From positions 124,001 through 188,000 of the forward strand of contig CAJNOP010000375.1 of the NCBI GenBank assembly GCA_905250075.1: 64,000 nucleotides of DNA, written 5' to 3'. The translations under genes and the position numbers were made by a program. This DNA is from Rotaria sp. Silwood1. Its lineage: Eukaryota; Rotifera; Eurotatoria; Philodinida; Philodinidae. A model generated the notes under the pieces. The model was not told the origin of the DNA. It did not search any database and saw only the letters and a program-made list of their open reading frames with translations. This document shows, piece after piece, positions 11,101 through 22,179 of this stretch; position 1 is the stretch's first letter; the number at the start of each line of letters is the position of its first letter.

Positions 11101-14100
11101 ACTCCGCCATGCCGGTGCCAAGCCCGGGACTCATTCGTAAGAATGGGGAGGAGGAGGCAAATCTGCCAACCCGCAGTGAACCAGCGTGGCAGATTACGGT
11201 TCAAACCTTCAAATGAATTCCAATTACAAGACACGGCCCTCATTACCCGGAGGCCAGATAGCTACTACCCATGGCAGCGGGAAGATCAGCTTGACGGCAG
11301 AGGGTGCTAAGAATCACCGGGCACAACCAAGCTGCCTTCAAAATTTGAACATCGGAACGTTTAATGTTAGAACTCTTCGAGACGACGGAAAGCTAGAAGA
11401 ACTACTATTAGAACTAGGAAACATCAAATGAGATATAATTGGACTATGTGAAATCCGACGAAAAGACGAAAGATTATTAGACATAAAACATGGCCACCAA
11501 CTATATTATCGTGGTACAACAGACGGCAGAAACAGTGGCGTTGGCTTCATCATCAACAACAAACTGAAACGTAATGTCATCAACTTCAACAGCCTCTCTG
11601 ATAGAGTAGCCAGAGTGACAATCAAATTATCAAAACGCTATGCTCTGCAAATCATACAAGTATACGCCCCCACAAGCAGCCACAGCGATGAAGAAGTAGA
11701 AGAATTCTATGAACTAGTAACACAACAACTAAATGAACACAACCATCACTTCAAAATAGTCATGGGTGATTTCAACGCGAAGATCGGAAAGAAACAACAA
11801 AATGAAACAACGATCGGAACCCATGGACTTGGTACAAGAAATGAACGTGGCTCAAGATTAGTAGAATTCACTGAAAAAGAACACCTATCAGTGATCAATA
11901 CATTCTTCAAGAAAAAAGCCAAGCAAAAATGGACCTGGAAAAGTCCGAAAGGAACGACCAGCGAAATCGATTACATTTTGTCAAACAACAGATCGATTTT
12001 TACAGACTGCTCAGTCATCAACCGCTTCAACATTGGAAGTGACCATCGACTCCTACGAACTACCTTGAAAATCAATTTACAGAAAGAAAGAAGAAAACTA
12101 ATATCCAACACAACAATGTCTATCGACTACCAGAGACTCCAGACACGGAAAAACGAATTTCGGCTTGAATTATCAAATCGTTTCGATATACTTAAGCAAC
12201 TAGACGAAACCAACTTATCAAACATTAAGGAACACATAACTGAAACATTGTTAACAACAGCCAAAGAAATTGGTGGAATGAAGAAATACAAGCAAAGCAA
12301 CAAAATATCAGAAGAAACGAGACAACTAATACGTAAACGAAGAGAATGGAAGCACAACCAATCACCACGAAACCGAATTGAATATACAGAATTATGTAAA
12401 ACCATAAGGAAACGAGTGAAGGAAGAGATTCGACAACACAACTGCCAACTCATACAAACAACAATTGAGAAAAACAAAAGTATTAAGAAAACAAAACAAC
12501 AATTAATCACAGGTAAGAAGCGTTTACTAAGAATCAAAAAAGAAGACGGTTCAACAACATCAAACCAACAAGAAATGATAGAACATATCAAAGAATTTTA
12601 TTCAACGTTATATGCCGATGACATCGAACAAACCACAACTGACTCTACAGAAAAAAACGACGTCCCTGACGTGCTTCCAGCTGAAGTACAACAAGCAATA
12701 CGAAGCCTCCAAAATGGAAAAGCAGCTGGACCAGATGGAATAACAGGAGAACTTCTCAAATCATGCGGCGACGAAACCTATAGAACACTAGCTGATTTAT
12801 TCACTCGTTGCCTAAAGCAAAGAAGTATACCGACATCATGGAAAAATGCTAAGGTCATTATCCTTCACAAGAAAGGAGACCAAGAAGATTTGAAAAACTA
12901 TAGACCAATTAGTTTACTCTCGATCATCTACAAATTACTTACAAAAATCATCACCAAAAGACTTGAAACAACGCTCGATTATGCTCAACCAACAGAACAA
13001 GCGGGATTCAGAAATGGATACAGTACTGTAGACAACATACAAGTCGTACAACAAGTTATTGAACGATGTGGTGAGTATGAAATACCATTATGTCTTGCCT
13101 TTATAGATTTTGAAAAAGCTTTCGATTCAATCAAGTTGACAACGATATTCGAAGCACTACGAAGACAAGGTATTGAAGAACCATATATCAGTCTGCTAGA
13201 AGAAATCTACACGAATGCAACAGCCACTTTACATATAAATGATAATACTGTTACAATCGACGTAAAAAAAGGCGTGAGACAAGGCGATACCATCTCACCT
13301 AAACTATTCTCAGCCGGACTAGAAGAAATATTCAAGAGACTCGACTGGTCAGAAACAGGGATAAAAGTAAATGGGAAATATCTCAGCCACTTACGATTTG
13401 CCGACGATATTGTCATATTCTTCGACAGTGCGGAGAACCTCCAAACTCAAATACAAGAACTAAACGAAAGCAGCAAACTATCAGGTCTAAAGATGAACCT
13501 CAGCAAAACACAAGTTATGTTCAACAATTTCTCAATACCGCAACCAATAAAAATAGACGGCCAACAATTGGAACAAGTCAACAAATACATATACCTTGGT
13601 CGAGTAGTTACAATGAACGACGATATCATGACAGAAATTCTAAATCGAACGAAGCTAAGTTGGAAAGCATTCGGAAAAATGAACGCCATATTCAAAAGTA
13701 ATATGCCGATCTGTCTAAAAAGAAAAATTTTCGACCAATGCGTATTACTAGTACTAACGTACGGATGTGAAACATGGACACTAAATACAAAAGCAATCCA
13801 GAAACTGAAAGTAACGCAAAGAAGCATGGAAAGACAAATACTCAATATATCCCGTCGTGACAAGAAGAAAAACACATGGGTCCGACAACAAACTAAAATA
13901 TGCGATGTTATGAGACGAGTCGCCTCACGTAAATGGCAGTGGGCAGGACACATCGCCAGCAGATCAGATCAACGCTGGACAACAGAAATCTTAAATTGGA
14001 TACCTAGAGACCGTAAAAGACCTAGGAAACGTCCTAAGAAACGATGGATTGACGACATAATCAAATACAAAGGTATCAAATGGCAACAACTAGCGATCTG

Positions 14101-14178
14101 TCGAAACGATTGGAAGAAAGCTGAAGAGGCCTTCATCCTGCAGTGGATCGATACAGACTGATGATGATGATGATGATG
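11101..14178 (+). mobile_element. RTE-type non-LTR retrotransposon, nearly full length
   Basis: The element runs from a GC-richer 5' leader (actccgccatgccggtgcc) through one long reading frame to a 3' tail of TGA/ATG repeats (14158-14180). It is flanked by a 10-13 bp target duplication. Its base composition and codon use are clearly richer in G+C than the surrounding spacer. The endonuclease plus RT in one frame, the short 3' UTR and the simple-repeat tail are hallmarks of the RTE clade. It looks recent: the duplication is perfect and the reading frame has only one defect. Confidence 0.85.
11186..14161 (+). pseudogene. RTE endonuclease/reverse transcriptase with one in-frame TGA
   Basis: The retrotransposon protein nicks target DNA and copies its own RNA there. 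One frame of 992 codons runs from ATG 11186 to the TGA at 14159, with a single TGA at 11429-11431 (codon 82) where AAA TGA GAT separates NIK from DIIGLCEIRR. The APE-type endonuclease starts just before the stop (NIGTFNVRTL) and continues with VGFIINNK, VYAPTS, MGDFNAKIG (Asp about 195) and SDH (about 285-287). The reverse transcriptase has AFIDFEKAFDS, KGVRQGDTISPKLF and the catalytic FADD near 737. The C-terminus has GCETW, WAGHIASR and a basic, Trp-rich end (RPKKRWIDDI). Everything after the stop is open for 909 codons. The stop may be a recent mutation (CGA to TGA is a one-base change), an assembly error, or natural readthrough. As read, it disables the endonuclease. Confidence 0.85.
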
Positions 14179-14191
14179 ATGTATATATTTA
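14179..14191. repeat. Target-site duplication, 3' copy (RTE)
   Basis: Exact copy of the 13 bases at 11088-11100, directly after the ATG-repeat tail. Confidence 0.8.
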
Positions 14192-16148
14192 TATATTTAT
14201 AATAATTTTAAAAAATTCATCATATTATTATGAAAGAGAGTTGAAAAAAAAGCACGATAAATAATTGTCAAAAATAATATGATAACTATTAATTACATAT
14301 ATGAATAATAATATCATCTATAATATAATATAATTGGCATAAAATAATGTAGAATTGATAGGGAATGTTCGACTGATATAAACAGTATGAGATTGAAATA
14401 ATAAATTAAATTAATGATCATATGAAAAAAAAGGAAGCGAAAATTCCTCTGTATAAGTTATTTGTTAAATAGTAAATAAACGTTTTCTATCAATCGTTTA
14501 GTTTTAATTATAGAAAATATTGAATAAAGATAAATGTAGTAACGATGAGCTCACTTTTCGTCGATCATTGATTATATCCTCAAATTTCGAAAAAATTTTA
14601 ATTAATTTAAAAAAAACATCGAAATTTGCATGACTTTCATCAATGATGGATAAAACAGTTAAACTTCCAATATTTTTGCTAATTTATTATTCATATATCA
14701 TTCAAATTTTTATTTGTTATTTAATAATAATTTTTTTTTTATCTTGTGACAAACTTATTAAATTTCAATCATTTAAAAATTTAGTTCATATTCTTGCTGA
14801 GCTCTATCATTCATTATAGAGATAGAGATTATATTTACCTCTATGAATGTGCACTTTGCATTTGTTACTTATGTATAAATCAAAGATCGACGAATCGACT
14901 CACCTTCGTCTCGTAACAAAGCGAAACAAGAATGAGATTATCATATTTGACAAATCGTCTCATATCCTTAAAAATTATCTATATTGTCTTATAAAATATT
15001 GCTCGATAACTTTATTCAAATCCATAAACTCTAGTTAACCTCGAATACCATTTTAGTGTTGGTAGTGTGATGATCAACTTAAAATCTATCCAATTGAATC
15101 CATCGAAAGTAAACAATACATTAACTATTAATTTAGTAACCAAAAAAACAAACAAACAAATCAATGATAGTTATTCATTCTGAGGTCATTGTAGATTTTT
15201 TCGATTTTGTTTTATAAATCTGTTTAATTATATTAAAATTAACTTTATTTTATCTTATCCAGTAGAATAAATAGTTATGGGAATATTTATTGAAATAAGA
15301 TCGATTAAAAATGATCTCTTTTGTAGAACCGACGTAGTTTTTTGAAGATAATAGTGAGTAAGTTCTTTCTCAGAGTTCGTCACTAACAGGAAAACGAACT
15401 GTAGAAGATGAATGAGTGGAATGGATTAATGAATATTCGATATTGTATACCTTTTTTATTGTTGCGAAAAGAAATATTTGTTTTCAAAACAAATAATATG
15501 ATCGATAGCTATAGATTGATTTCCTATAGTACTCATTTAATCCATTTAATTCTATCTTATTTTATTGAAGTATGTTATAGGACATTTTAAACCTTATGTT
15601 CTATATATAATGGATATGTTCAACAGACTTCTTTGACAGTTAATTCAAAGCATTAAATAATAAAAATAAAAATGTACAAAAAAAAAAATTTCTCTTCGAA
15701 TTCGAAAACTAAATAAGATAAATCGTTTGTCTAATAATTGATCATCTCGAAAAACTAACTATAATCACTGAGAGACTTTTCATTTTATTGTTGTTTTTTG
15801 TATTAGTATAGTTCGGATAAATAAAACATAGAATGTCAACATTTTCTTCGCAAATATATTGTACTAACAAGCTTTTTCTATTATATGATTGACGATAGGA
15901 GCATTTTACGAAAATGATCGGCGAGACAATGGTTAAACGATTTTTGGTCAAATTCGAGCTTGTCAGATTAAGATCTGTAAAAGATACAGAGAATGACAAT
16001 GAGAATAATTGACTTATGAGAAATAGAACTTTCTGTATCTATGATTGAATTGTTTAAATAATAATAAATGAAAATATATAATATTGTCCAATTTAATAGT
16101 ATTATTGATTATTTATAATAAAATAAATATTTATGTTTTTTATATCTA
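14192..16148. other. AT-rich spacer
   Basis: No gene seen. The open frames at 14847-15038, 15408-15590 and 15742-15999 are short, biased to Ile, Tyr, Ser and Leu, and show no domain. Confidence 0.45.
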
Positions 16149-16938
16149 TTAACCCTTTCAGGACCGACTTTTTTTTTCTATCGAAAATTGCTTCTTTTCA
16201 TCAGTTTATAGAATTTGACTCAAAATCTTTCCATGAAAAGTTAATAGTATTCAAAAAAAGAATTTTTCTCGTCTATTACGCAAAAAGCCAGTTTGCAAGT
16301 AAGAGCATTCGATGTTTGATCGAACTTGCACTTCTTTTGTGCTACAGTAAGCACATCTCTTCCGTGTTCCTTTGATCGGCAAATGCATTCCACCATCTAA
16401 CTGATCAGCAGATTTTGGTGATGCTAATTTACGCTTCAAGTCTGAAGGAGATCTTCCAAGATATATTCGTTCAGCACCAGAACACAGAGACTTAGCCACG
16501 GAAACCAAATAGTTCAAGTATGATAACTCATTCTGAACTAATTGGTTGTAGCAGATATGTGAGAGTGTCGGTGCCGATGTGAGTGTCACTTTCCAGTAAG
16601 ACTATCAACTAATCCACACCCTTCTTTTCAGGAACACCTATATATATATATTATATATACATGAGCAGCAGAGAGTGAGAATCGTATCGAACATTCTCGT
16701 AAAACAACATGTCAGAGGAAGAGGGGAATACTATGACATCATTGTACAATCACAGAAAGAAAAGCGAATGTCTGAGAGAATATATACAGCATCAAGAAAA
16801 GATATGTATAATATGACAGTTGGAGCACTCCATGACCTTGGTGTATAAGAAGTTTTAACACTGGAGTGCAAATGAAATATATTCCCTGTCAGGTAAATAG
16901 GTGGTACAACCCTTGTACCACGGTCCTGAAAGGGTTAA
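16149..16938. mobile_element. piggyBac-type element, internally deleted
   Basis: The ends are perfect inverted repeats including TTAA: the left reads TTAACCCTTTCAGGACCG and the right end reads as its exact reverse complement. TTAA followed by CCC is the piggyBac signature (TTAA target site, CCC terminus). The body is 16153-16934, 782 bp, too short for a transposase. It retains the coding sequence for the C-terminal Cys-rich domain on the minus strand, so it is a deletion derivative of an autonomous element and not an unrelated MITE. Confidence 0.88.
16251..16589 (-). pseudogene. piggyBac transposase C-terminal fragment (Cys-rich domain)
   Basis: The minus-strand frame reads NQLVQNELSYLNYLVSVAKS, then a basic region, then MHLPIKGTRKRCAYCSTKEV and SNIEC, matching the end of PGBD-type transposases where a Cys-rich zinc-binding tail follows the DDD catalytic core. 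Right after SNIEC the frame runs out of register: the +1 frame carries CKLAFC, the expected next Cys pair, so a small frameshift has broken the domain. The catalytic core is absent. It is not functional as a transposase; a residual DNA-binding peptide is conceivable but unsupported. Confidence 0.7.
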
Positions 16939-17626
16939 ACAATTCAAAACATTTGATTTATTATTAATCGAATGATTTAAATTAATTACTAAATATATAT
17001 AGTTTTCTTATTATTTCTTCGAAATATTTATCAGAGAAATTTTCACTTTTTTTCTTCGATTAAAATTTAACTAGGAAAAACTTGAAGAATCTATTTGTAT
17101 TTAATGTTATTATTCGAAGGTTGATAATTAAGATAAATAAAATATTTCAATTCGACAAATGATAACTAAAAACGACAATAAATATGAGATTAATTGAGAA
17201 ATACCATTTTTCTATAATTAAATAATTATTTTAGTTTGGAACATTTTCCTTTCTTTTTTTCAGACATTAAATAACAATAATAGGAAAATTGTTAATATAA
17301 TAGACAATTGTTTCAAAATGTTCTAGTAAAGAACATTAACAAAAATATCTTATAATAGTACTGTGTAATCTCTTGTTTTTATTCTTCCATGATAATATTA
17401 CACTGATCGACCTTTCTCTCTATTTACTTTTGTTCTTCTGTCATTAAACACAAGACACATTTATAATATAGAAAATGAAAGATGAAAGACAAAATCAAAA
17501 TTAATTTCGTCTTTACAGAATCTGTTAACTAAAAAAAAACAAAAAACAAAAAAAAAAAATATTCTCTCGCTGAATTACTCATAAAGTTACAAATAGAAAT
17601 ACAAAAAAGAAAAAAAAGAAAAAAAT
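16939..17626. other. Spacer
   Basis: AT-rich, with A-rich runs close to the stop codon of the kinase-like gene. No gene recognised. Confidence 0.4.
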
Positions 17627-18709
17627 TTATTTTAATTCTTCTTTAATCTGTTGAACAAGTGTTTTAACTTTATCTCGACATTTACATAATTCTTTTTCAA
17701 CAATTGGATGTTCAGGATTAGCTAAATCAGTAAGATACCAGGGAACAATTGATATAAGAAAATCGGACATTTTTTGTAAAAGTGAAAAATTATGAATTGT
17801 TCGTGGAGTTGGAATATTATGTTCTTCAAGTTGATCATAAAGATAACTTTTTAATTGATCACTATAAATAATTGGTTTATATGAACGAAAATATTCTTCA
17901 GATATTGGATATGAACCAGCCCATTCCCAATCAATAATACCTTTTATTTTATTATCATCAGATACAATTAAATTTTGAACACCAAGATCATTATGTGTAA
18001 AGACATTTGGAATATCATCAAATGATGGAAGATCGAATTTTTGAAATTCTTTTATTGATTTCATAAGATCATCACGAATTGGTTCAAATATTGATTCATT
18101 AGTTAGTGTTGATATTTGACATTTCAAACGATCATTATAAAAATCTTTATAATTATTCCATGGACCCATTTTACTTATATCAGAACCTATTTCACCGTTT
18201 ATTTTATAATTTCCAATTTGATTTGAACGTGGAATACTATTATGAAATTGCGCTACATATTCAACAAGTTCATTTATTATTGATTTTTGTTGGTCAATTG
18301 ATAAATTTGGCCAAATATCATTTGTTTTTGATGAACTTCTTAATGGTTTCCCATTAGAACGTGTCATTACAATCCATTCAACTTCAAATTCATTCTTATT
18401 ATCTGATGAATAAGCAACAACTTTTGGAAGAGGAATTTGTGTATATTTATGAACTATATTAATAGCAGCAACTTCGGATTCAGTTTTTATTTTTGGACAA
18501 GATCGACCACCAATTTTGAGAACATATTTATCTGGATCATTTTCACATTCAACAAAGAAAATAAGATTATTTAAACCACCTTCACCAGATTCAAACCAGC
18601 TGACTTTTTTATTTAAATAACGTTGAAAAAGCTTTTCACCTTGTTCAGCTGTAAATGACATTCCAAACGTTGGACCATTTCGTTCTAATTCTTTTGGACA
18701 TGATGACAT
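17627..18709 (-). CDS. Aminoglycoside-phosphotransferase-fold kinase (APH family), single exon
   Basis: A 360-residue intronless protein of the APH/choline-kinase-like phosphotransferase family, which moves the ATP gamma-phosphate to small molecules; the substrate cannot be told. Visible motifs: a Gly-rich segment SGEGGLNNLIFFV (about 41-53), the candidate ATP-binding Lys in YVLKIGG (Lys65), the Brenner motif FTHNDLGVQN with His239, Asp241 and Asn246, and IIDWEW with the metal-binding Asp260. Length and motif spacing are normal for the family. It has no signal peptide or membrane span, so it is expected in the cytosol. The next ATG in frame lies at residue 17; I keep the first because it gives the longest frame. 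Such proteins are common in fungi and bacteria, so transfer into this genome is plausible, but related ACAD10/11-type domains exist in animals and a tree is needed. Confidence 0.85.
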   Translation of the reverse strand: MSSCPKELERNGPTFGMSFTAEQGEKLFQRYLNKKVSWFESGEGGLNNLIFFVECENDPDKYVLKIGGRSCPKIKTESEVAAINIVHKYTQIPLPKVVAYSSDNKNEFEVEWIVMTRSNGKPLRSSSKTNDIWPNLSIDQQKSIINELVEYVAQFHNSIPRSNQIGNYKINGEIGSDISKMGPWNNYKDFYNDRLKCQISTLTNESIFEPIRDDLMKSIKEFQKFDLPSFDDIPNVFTHNDLGVQNLIVSDDNKIKGIIDWEWAGSYPISEEYFRSYKPIIYSDQLKSYLYDQLEEHNIPTPRTIHNFSLLQKMSDFLISIVPWYLTDLANPEHPIVEKELCKCRDKVKTLVQQIKEELK

Positions 18710-18768
18710 TTTTTATTGAAAAACAAATTTTTCATCATACATATATATACATTTTTTTTTATTTTTTT

Positions 18769-18771
<3 letters not shown>

Positions 18772-18803
<32 letters not shown>
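18772..18803. repeat. Poly-T run of 32
   Basis: An uninterrupted T run preceded by two shorter T runs (18752-18768), about 60 bp upstream of the APH-like start codon. On the minus strand it is a poly-A tract upstream of that gene, so it is not that gene's own retroposition tail. Length in the assembly may be inexact. Confidence 0.9.
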
Positions 18804-19488
18804 CGTTCCTCCTATCCATATAATCCATATAAGAAAGACAGAATAGAAAAAGAGACACAATTGGTTTATTTGTCACCATTCAATATTTCTTTTATAATTG
18901 TAAGAAGAGAGATCAAATATAAATAGATGACATTACTCTATTGCGAACAATAATATAAAATCTCAATTGATTGTTATTAAAGATGAAAATATTGATTTTT
19001 CATTAAATATCAATTTGATTTAGATTATCGACAAATGAATTTCAACCATTCAATTAAATTTGTTTATTTCTTTGATAATCATCTTATTTAATCATGCAAA
19101 TAAAACCTCATCTAAAAACATTTTTTTTCATAGTTACGAAATGTATCATGTAATCAATGACAAAAAAAAACGGAAGAATTTCTGTGTCTAATATTAAAAT
19201 CATAAAACAAATGACGAATTCTTTTTCGAGATTTAATCGAAATAGAAAAACATGAAGTTATTTTTAACAATTTTAATTCAAGTTTGAATAAGATCAATTA
19301 ATTACAAATTTTTTTTGAATGAAAATAAATGAAACTAAAATAAGTAATAAATTAAGATAAACATGTTCAAATATGCAGAATACTAGTTGTTTCATAGAAT
19401 TTGTTTACGTAGCTCACTTATTTTTCAATCAATTAATTATATTTAATCATTAATGTCAATGTTGTTTTTGTTCAATTACTATATGTAT
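18804..19488. other. Spacer
   Basis: AT-rich; no gene or clear repeat seen. Confidence 0.4.
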
Positions 19489-20720
19489 GTCTAAGACAGA
19501 GATGTCCATCGCGGTTGAAAACTGACCGCTGCCGCGCCGCGACGATAAAAGAAAAAAGCTAACGCGCCGCTACCGTACCGCGGTGATAAAAACAGAAAAC
19601 CTACCGCGCCGCTGCCGCGATGATTGTTAGAATAATGTTGTGAATTTTACGATCTGTGACTGTTCAGGATTAGAGCTGTTGTTACCAATCGATAAGATTC
19701 GTTGAATCTCATAGTTTTGCACTTGCAAACATTGAAATTCTGTTCGAATTCATGCATTTTTGCATTGTTCTCCAAAAAAACCTACCGCTACTGCGATGCT
19801 GCCGCGATAGTTAGTTAAAATAAATAAGGAAACCTCGGATTTAAATCCGAGAATTATGTGTACTTCAAAAAGTGAATTAGACAGATGAGTCATCCTAGAA
19901 TGTGTTGACATCAAAATTATCCTCGCAAACCTTTTCTATAAACACATGAATTCTATTGGCTACTGCTCAACCAATAGAATTTAGAGCCGAATACAGCTCA
20001 AATTTGAACTTTTCGCATTGAATTATCCTAAGAAAGTCGTTTTTCCTATAACTTGATTTCTATTAGTTACTGTTCAACTAATAGGATTTCGAGGCAAATG
20101 GAGCTCAGATTCGAGTTCTCCACCCCAAAAAACCTCAAACTATCATCTCTGTGATCGAAAGACTGCTCTAATTGTGGACCAGTTAGAGCGTAGACACAAA
20201 CAGAACTAATGCCTGCTTGATTATCTTTGCAATAGATGAGTTAGCCTTCTTGTTTCTTTATGTTTTATATACCATTTTGTAGCTCTTGAAATTCTCTATC
20301 GAGTGGTGTATAATAGTGGGGCTTTTAGTTGACTATGATAGGAAAAGTTGTTTACGAAAGCGGGAAAGGGTTGATCTTTTCATAGGGAGGGTATAGGGAA
20401 AAATGAGTATTTTTGCAATAACTCAGGAAGGGCTCGACTAATCCTTCTCATCTTCGAACTCGACCGAGATATTCTAAAGGCTGAACTGTGTAGAAAATTT
20501 CATCGCGATCTGACTCTCCTTTCAAAAGTTATCGTGTAAACGGTCGGACGGACGGGCGGATGGCCGGCGGACATACTGACCGATTCTAGAGTGTACTCAC
20601 TTTTTGAGTACACCAAAACGACCGCTGCCGCGATAGTTATTTGAAAAAAAACAACCGCTACCGCGCCGCCACCGCCACAGAGGCAGCGGTCGCGCCGCGA
20701 TGGACATCTCTGGTCTAAGA
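19489..20720. mobile_element. hAT-type non-autonomous element with exact 8-bp target duplication
   Basis: GTCTAAGA at 19489-19496 is repeated exactly at 20713-20720. Between them (19497-20712, 1216 bp) the ends are inverted repeats: left CAGAGATGTCCATCGCGG, right CGCGATGGACATCTCTG. CAGAG-type termini plus 8-bp duplications are the hAT signature. Subterminal regions (19520-19620, 19785-19810 and 20615-20700) are packed with CCGCTGCCGCG/CTACCGCGCCGC repeats, probable transposase-binding sites, and are strikingly GC-rich in an AT-rich genome. No transposase is encoded. A copy of the 0.8-kb repeat family lies inside it. Confidence 0.9.
19828..20614 (+). repeat. 0.8-kb dispersed repeat, copy 1 (nested in hAT element)
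   Basis: Begins GGAAACCTCGGATTTAAATC, with the perfect palindrome CGGATTTAAATCCG, and ends in GTGTACTCA-cttttTGAGTACAC, a hairpin with a 9-bp stem. Shared internal blocks with the other copies include ATGTGTACTTCAAAAAGTGA, CCATTTTGTAGCTCTTGAAA, AACTCGACCGAGATATT and GGACATACTGACCGATTCTA. No protein is encoded. It sits between GC-rich subterminal arrays of the hAT element, so it either inserted there or was captured. Confidence 0.8.
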
Positions 20721-21140
20721 TGAACTAAACCAAATCCATGTACATTCCGTATTTCAACTTATTACGTTCGTATTTCGCAATATTGTATAAGAAGAAATAC
20801 GGCCGTTTACAGCAAAATATGAAGGAAGACAAAGATTGTATACAAACCGAGTAAGCGATCAAGTTTTCATTCATAAATGATCGTGATATAGTGTCATGTA
20901 ATACGTCGAAATACGACAATATTATGGTCATTTGATGAGCTTGCTTGTTCGACATGGATGATACATGGTCGAATTTAATTAAGAAAATCTATTATTCAAC
21001 TTTAGAGAACAATTTTTAATATTTTGATTAACATGGAAACCCTTGTAGTTCAGCAGAGAATTAATATATCTCCAGCTGATATACTAAAATAAAAATACTA
21101 CGACAATTAATGTTTTCGTAAGAATATGAATAATAAATGT
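20721..21140. other. Spacer
   Basis: Unique-looking sequence between the hAT element and repeat copy 2. The minus frame at 20725-20955 has no recognisable domain. Confidence 0.35.
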
Positions 21141-21585
21141 GGAAACCTCGGATTTAAATCCAAGTGTAATGTGTACTTCAAAAAGTAAAAACACAGAAGC
21201 AATTTCACTTTAAGTATCTTTGCAATAGGTGACGTTAGCTTTCTTATTTCTTAATGTTTTATATACGATTTTGTAGCTCGTGAAATTCTCTATCAAATGG
21301 TATATTATAGTTGAGGTTTTGTTTGATTATGGGAGAAAAAGTTTTTTTACGAAAATCGGGATAGATGGTCAAGATTTGCATAGAAAACCATAGGAAATTA
21401 TAACACTTTTGTGATAACTCAGCAACTTCATGACGAATCATTCTCATCTTCGAATTCGACCGAGATATTGATGAGATAATTCTGTATGCAAAATTTCATC
21501 ACAATTGGACTACTCTTGAAGAGTTATCGTGATAACGGCCGGACATACTGACTGATTCTATACTATACTCACTTTTTGAGTAAAC
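21141..21585 (+). repeat. 0.8-kb dispersed repeat, copy 2 (internally deleted)
   Basis: Same start (GGAAACCTCGGATTTAAATC) and end (ACTCACTTTTTGAGTAAAC) as copy 1, in the same orientation, but about 340 bp shorter; the block between the first 45 bp and the ATCTTTGCAATAG block is largely missing. Confidence 0.78.
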
Positions 21586-22179
21586 AAAAAAAGAGTTTGC
21601 ATTGAAAGCAAACACTTTTGTATTCATATTTTATAGAGCTTTTTGAAATCTAGTTTGATCGAAACGTTAAACATTGCTGTACTGTTCACAGAGATACGTT
21701 CCATGTAAGATTAGCATCTATCTAATATTTTTTTCGAACACATCTCGAAATGCATCAAATAGTACAATGATTTTTTTAGTATAAATATATATGTGTGCTA
21801 GAAAAGACTTTGAGCACGTAGTACAATAACATTGTGTAAAGGTCTATTTAATAAACTTTTTTGAAATATAAATTAAAAAATGGTATTACTAGAAGTAGCC
21901 TCGAGTGCTTCACAAATATTCTCAATGCTCTTGAAACTGTTCAGTTTTTCAATAAACATCATCTTGTAGGTCAACTCTAGGATTATGACACAGAAGAAGA
22001 ATGTCGATAATATTTATACTAAAAAGGTTTCTATTCTTTGATAGAAATACATAAAATGTTATGCTTGGAAATGATGGCTCAAAATATTTTCATTGTAGTT
22101 CTTAATTTAAACGGATGACCAAATTGATTTTAGCTAGATGAAAAGTATCATTATAACTCATAATCACGAAAGTGCTGAC

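Noticed and set aside
12127..13953. Minus-strand frames of 69-168 codons opposite the RTE ORF
   Set aside because: Antisense shadows of a real coding frame; Ser/Leu/Phe-rich with no motif.
18106..18846. Plus-strand frames opposite and upstream of the APH-like gene
   Set aside because: Antisense shadow and poly-Phe translation of the T run.
18685..18879. Minus frame with a poly-Lys stretch
   Set aside because: Translation of the 32-T homopolymer, not a protein.
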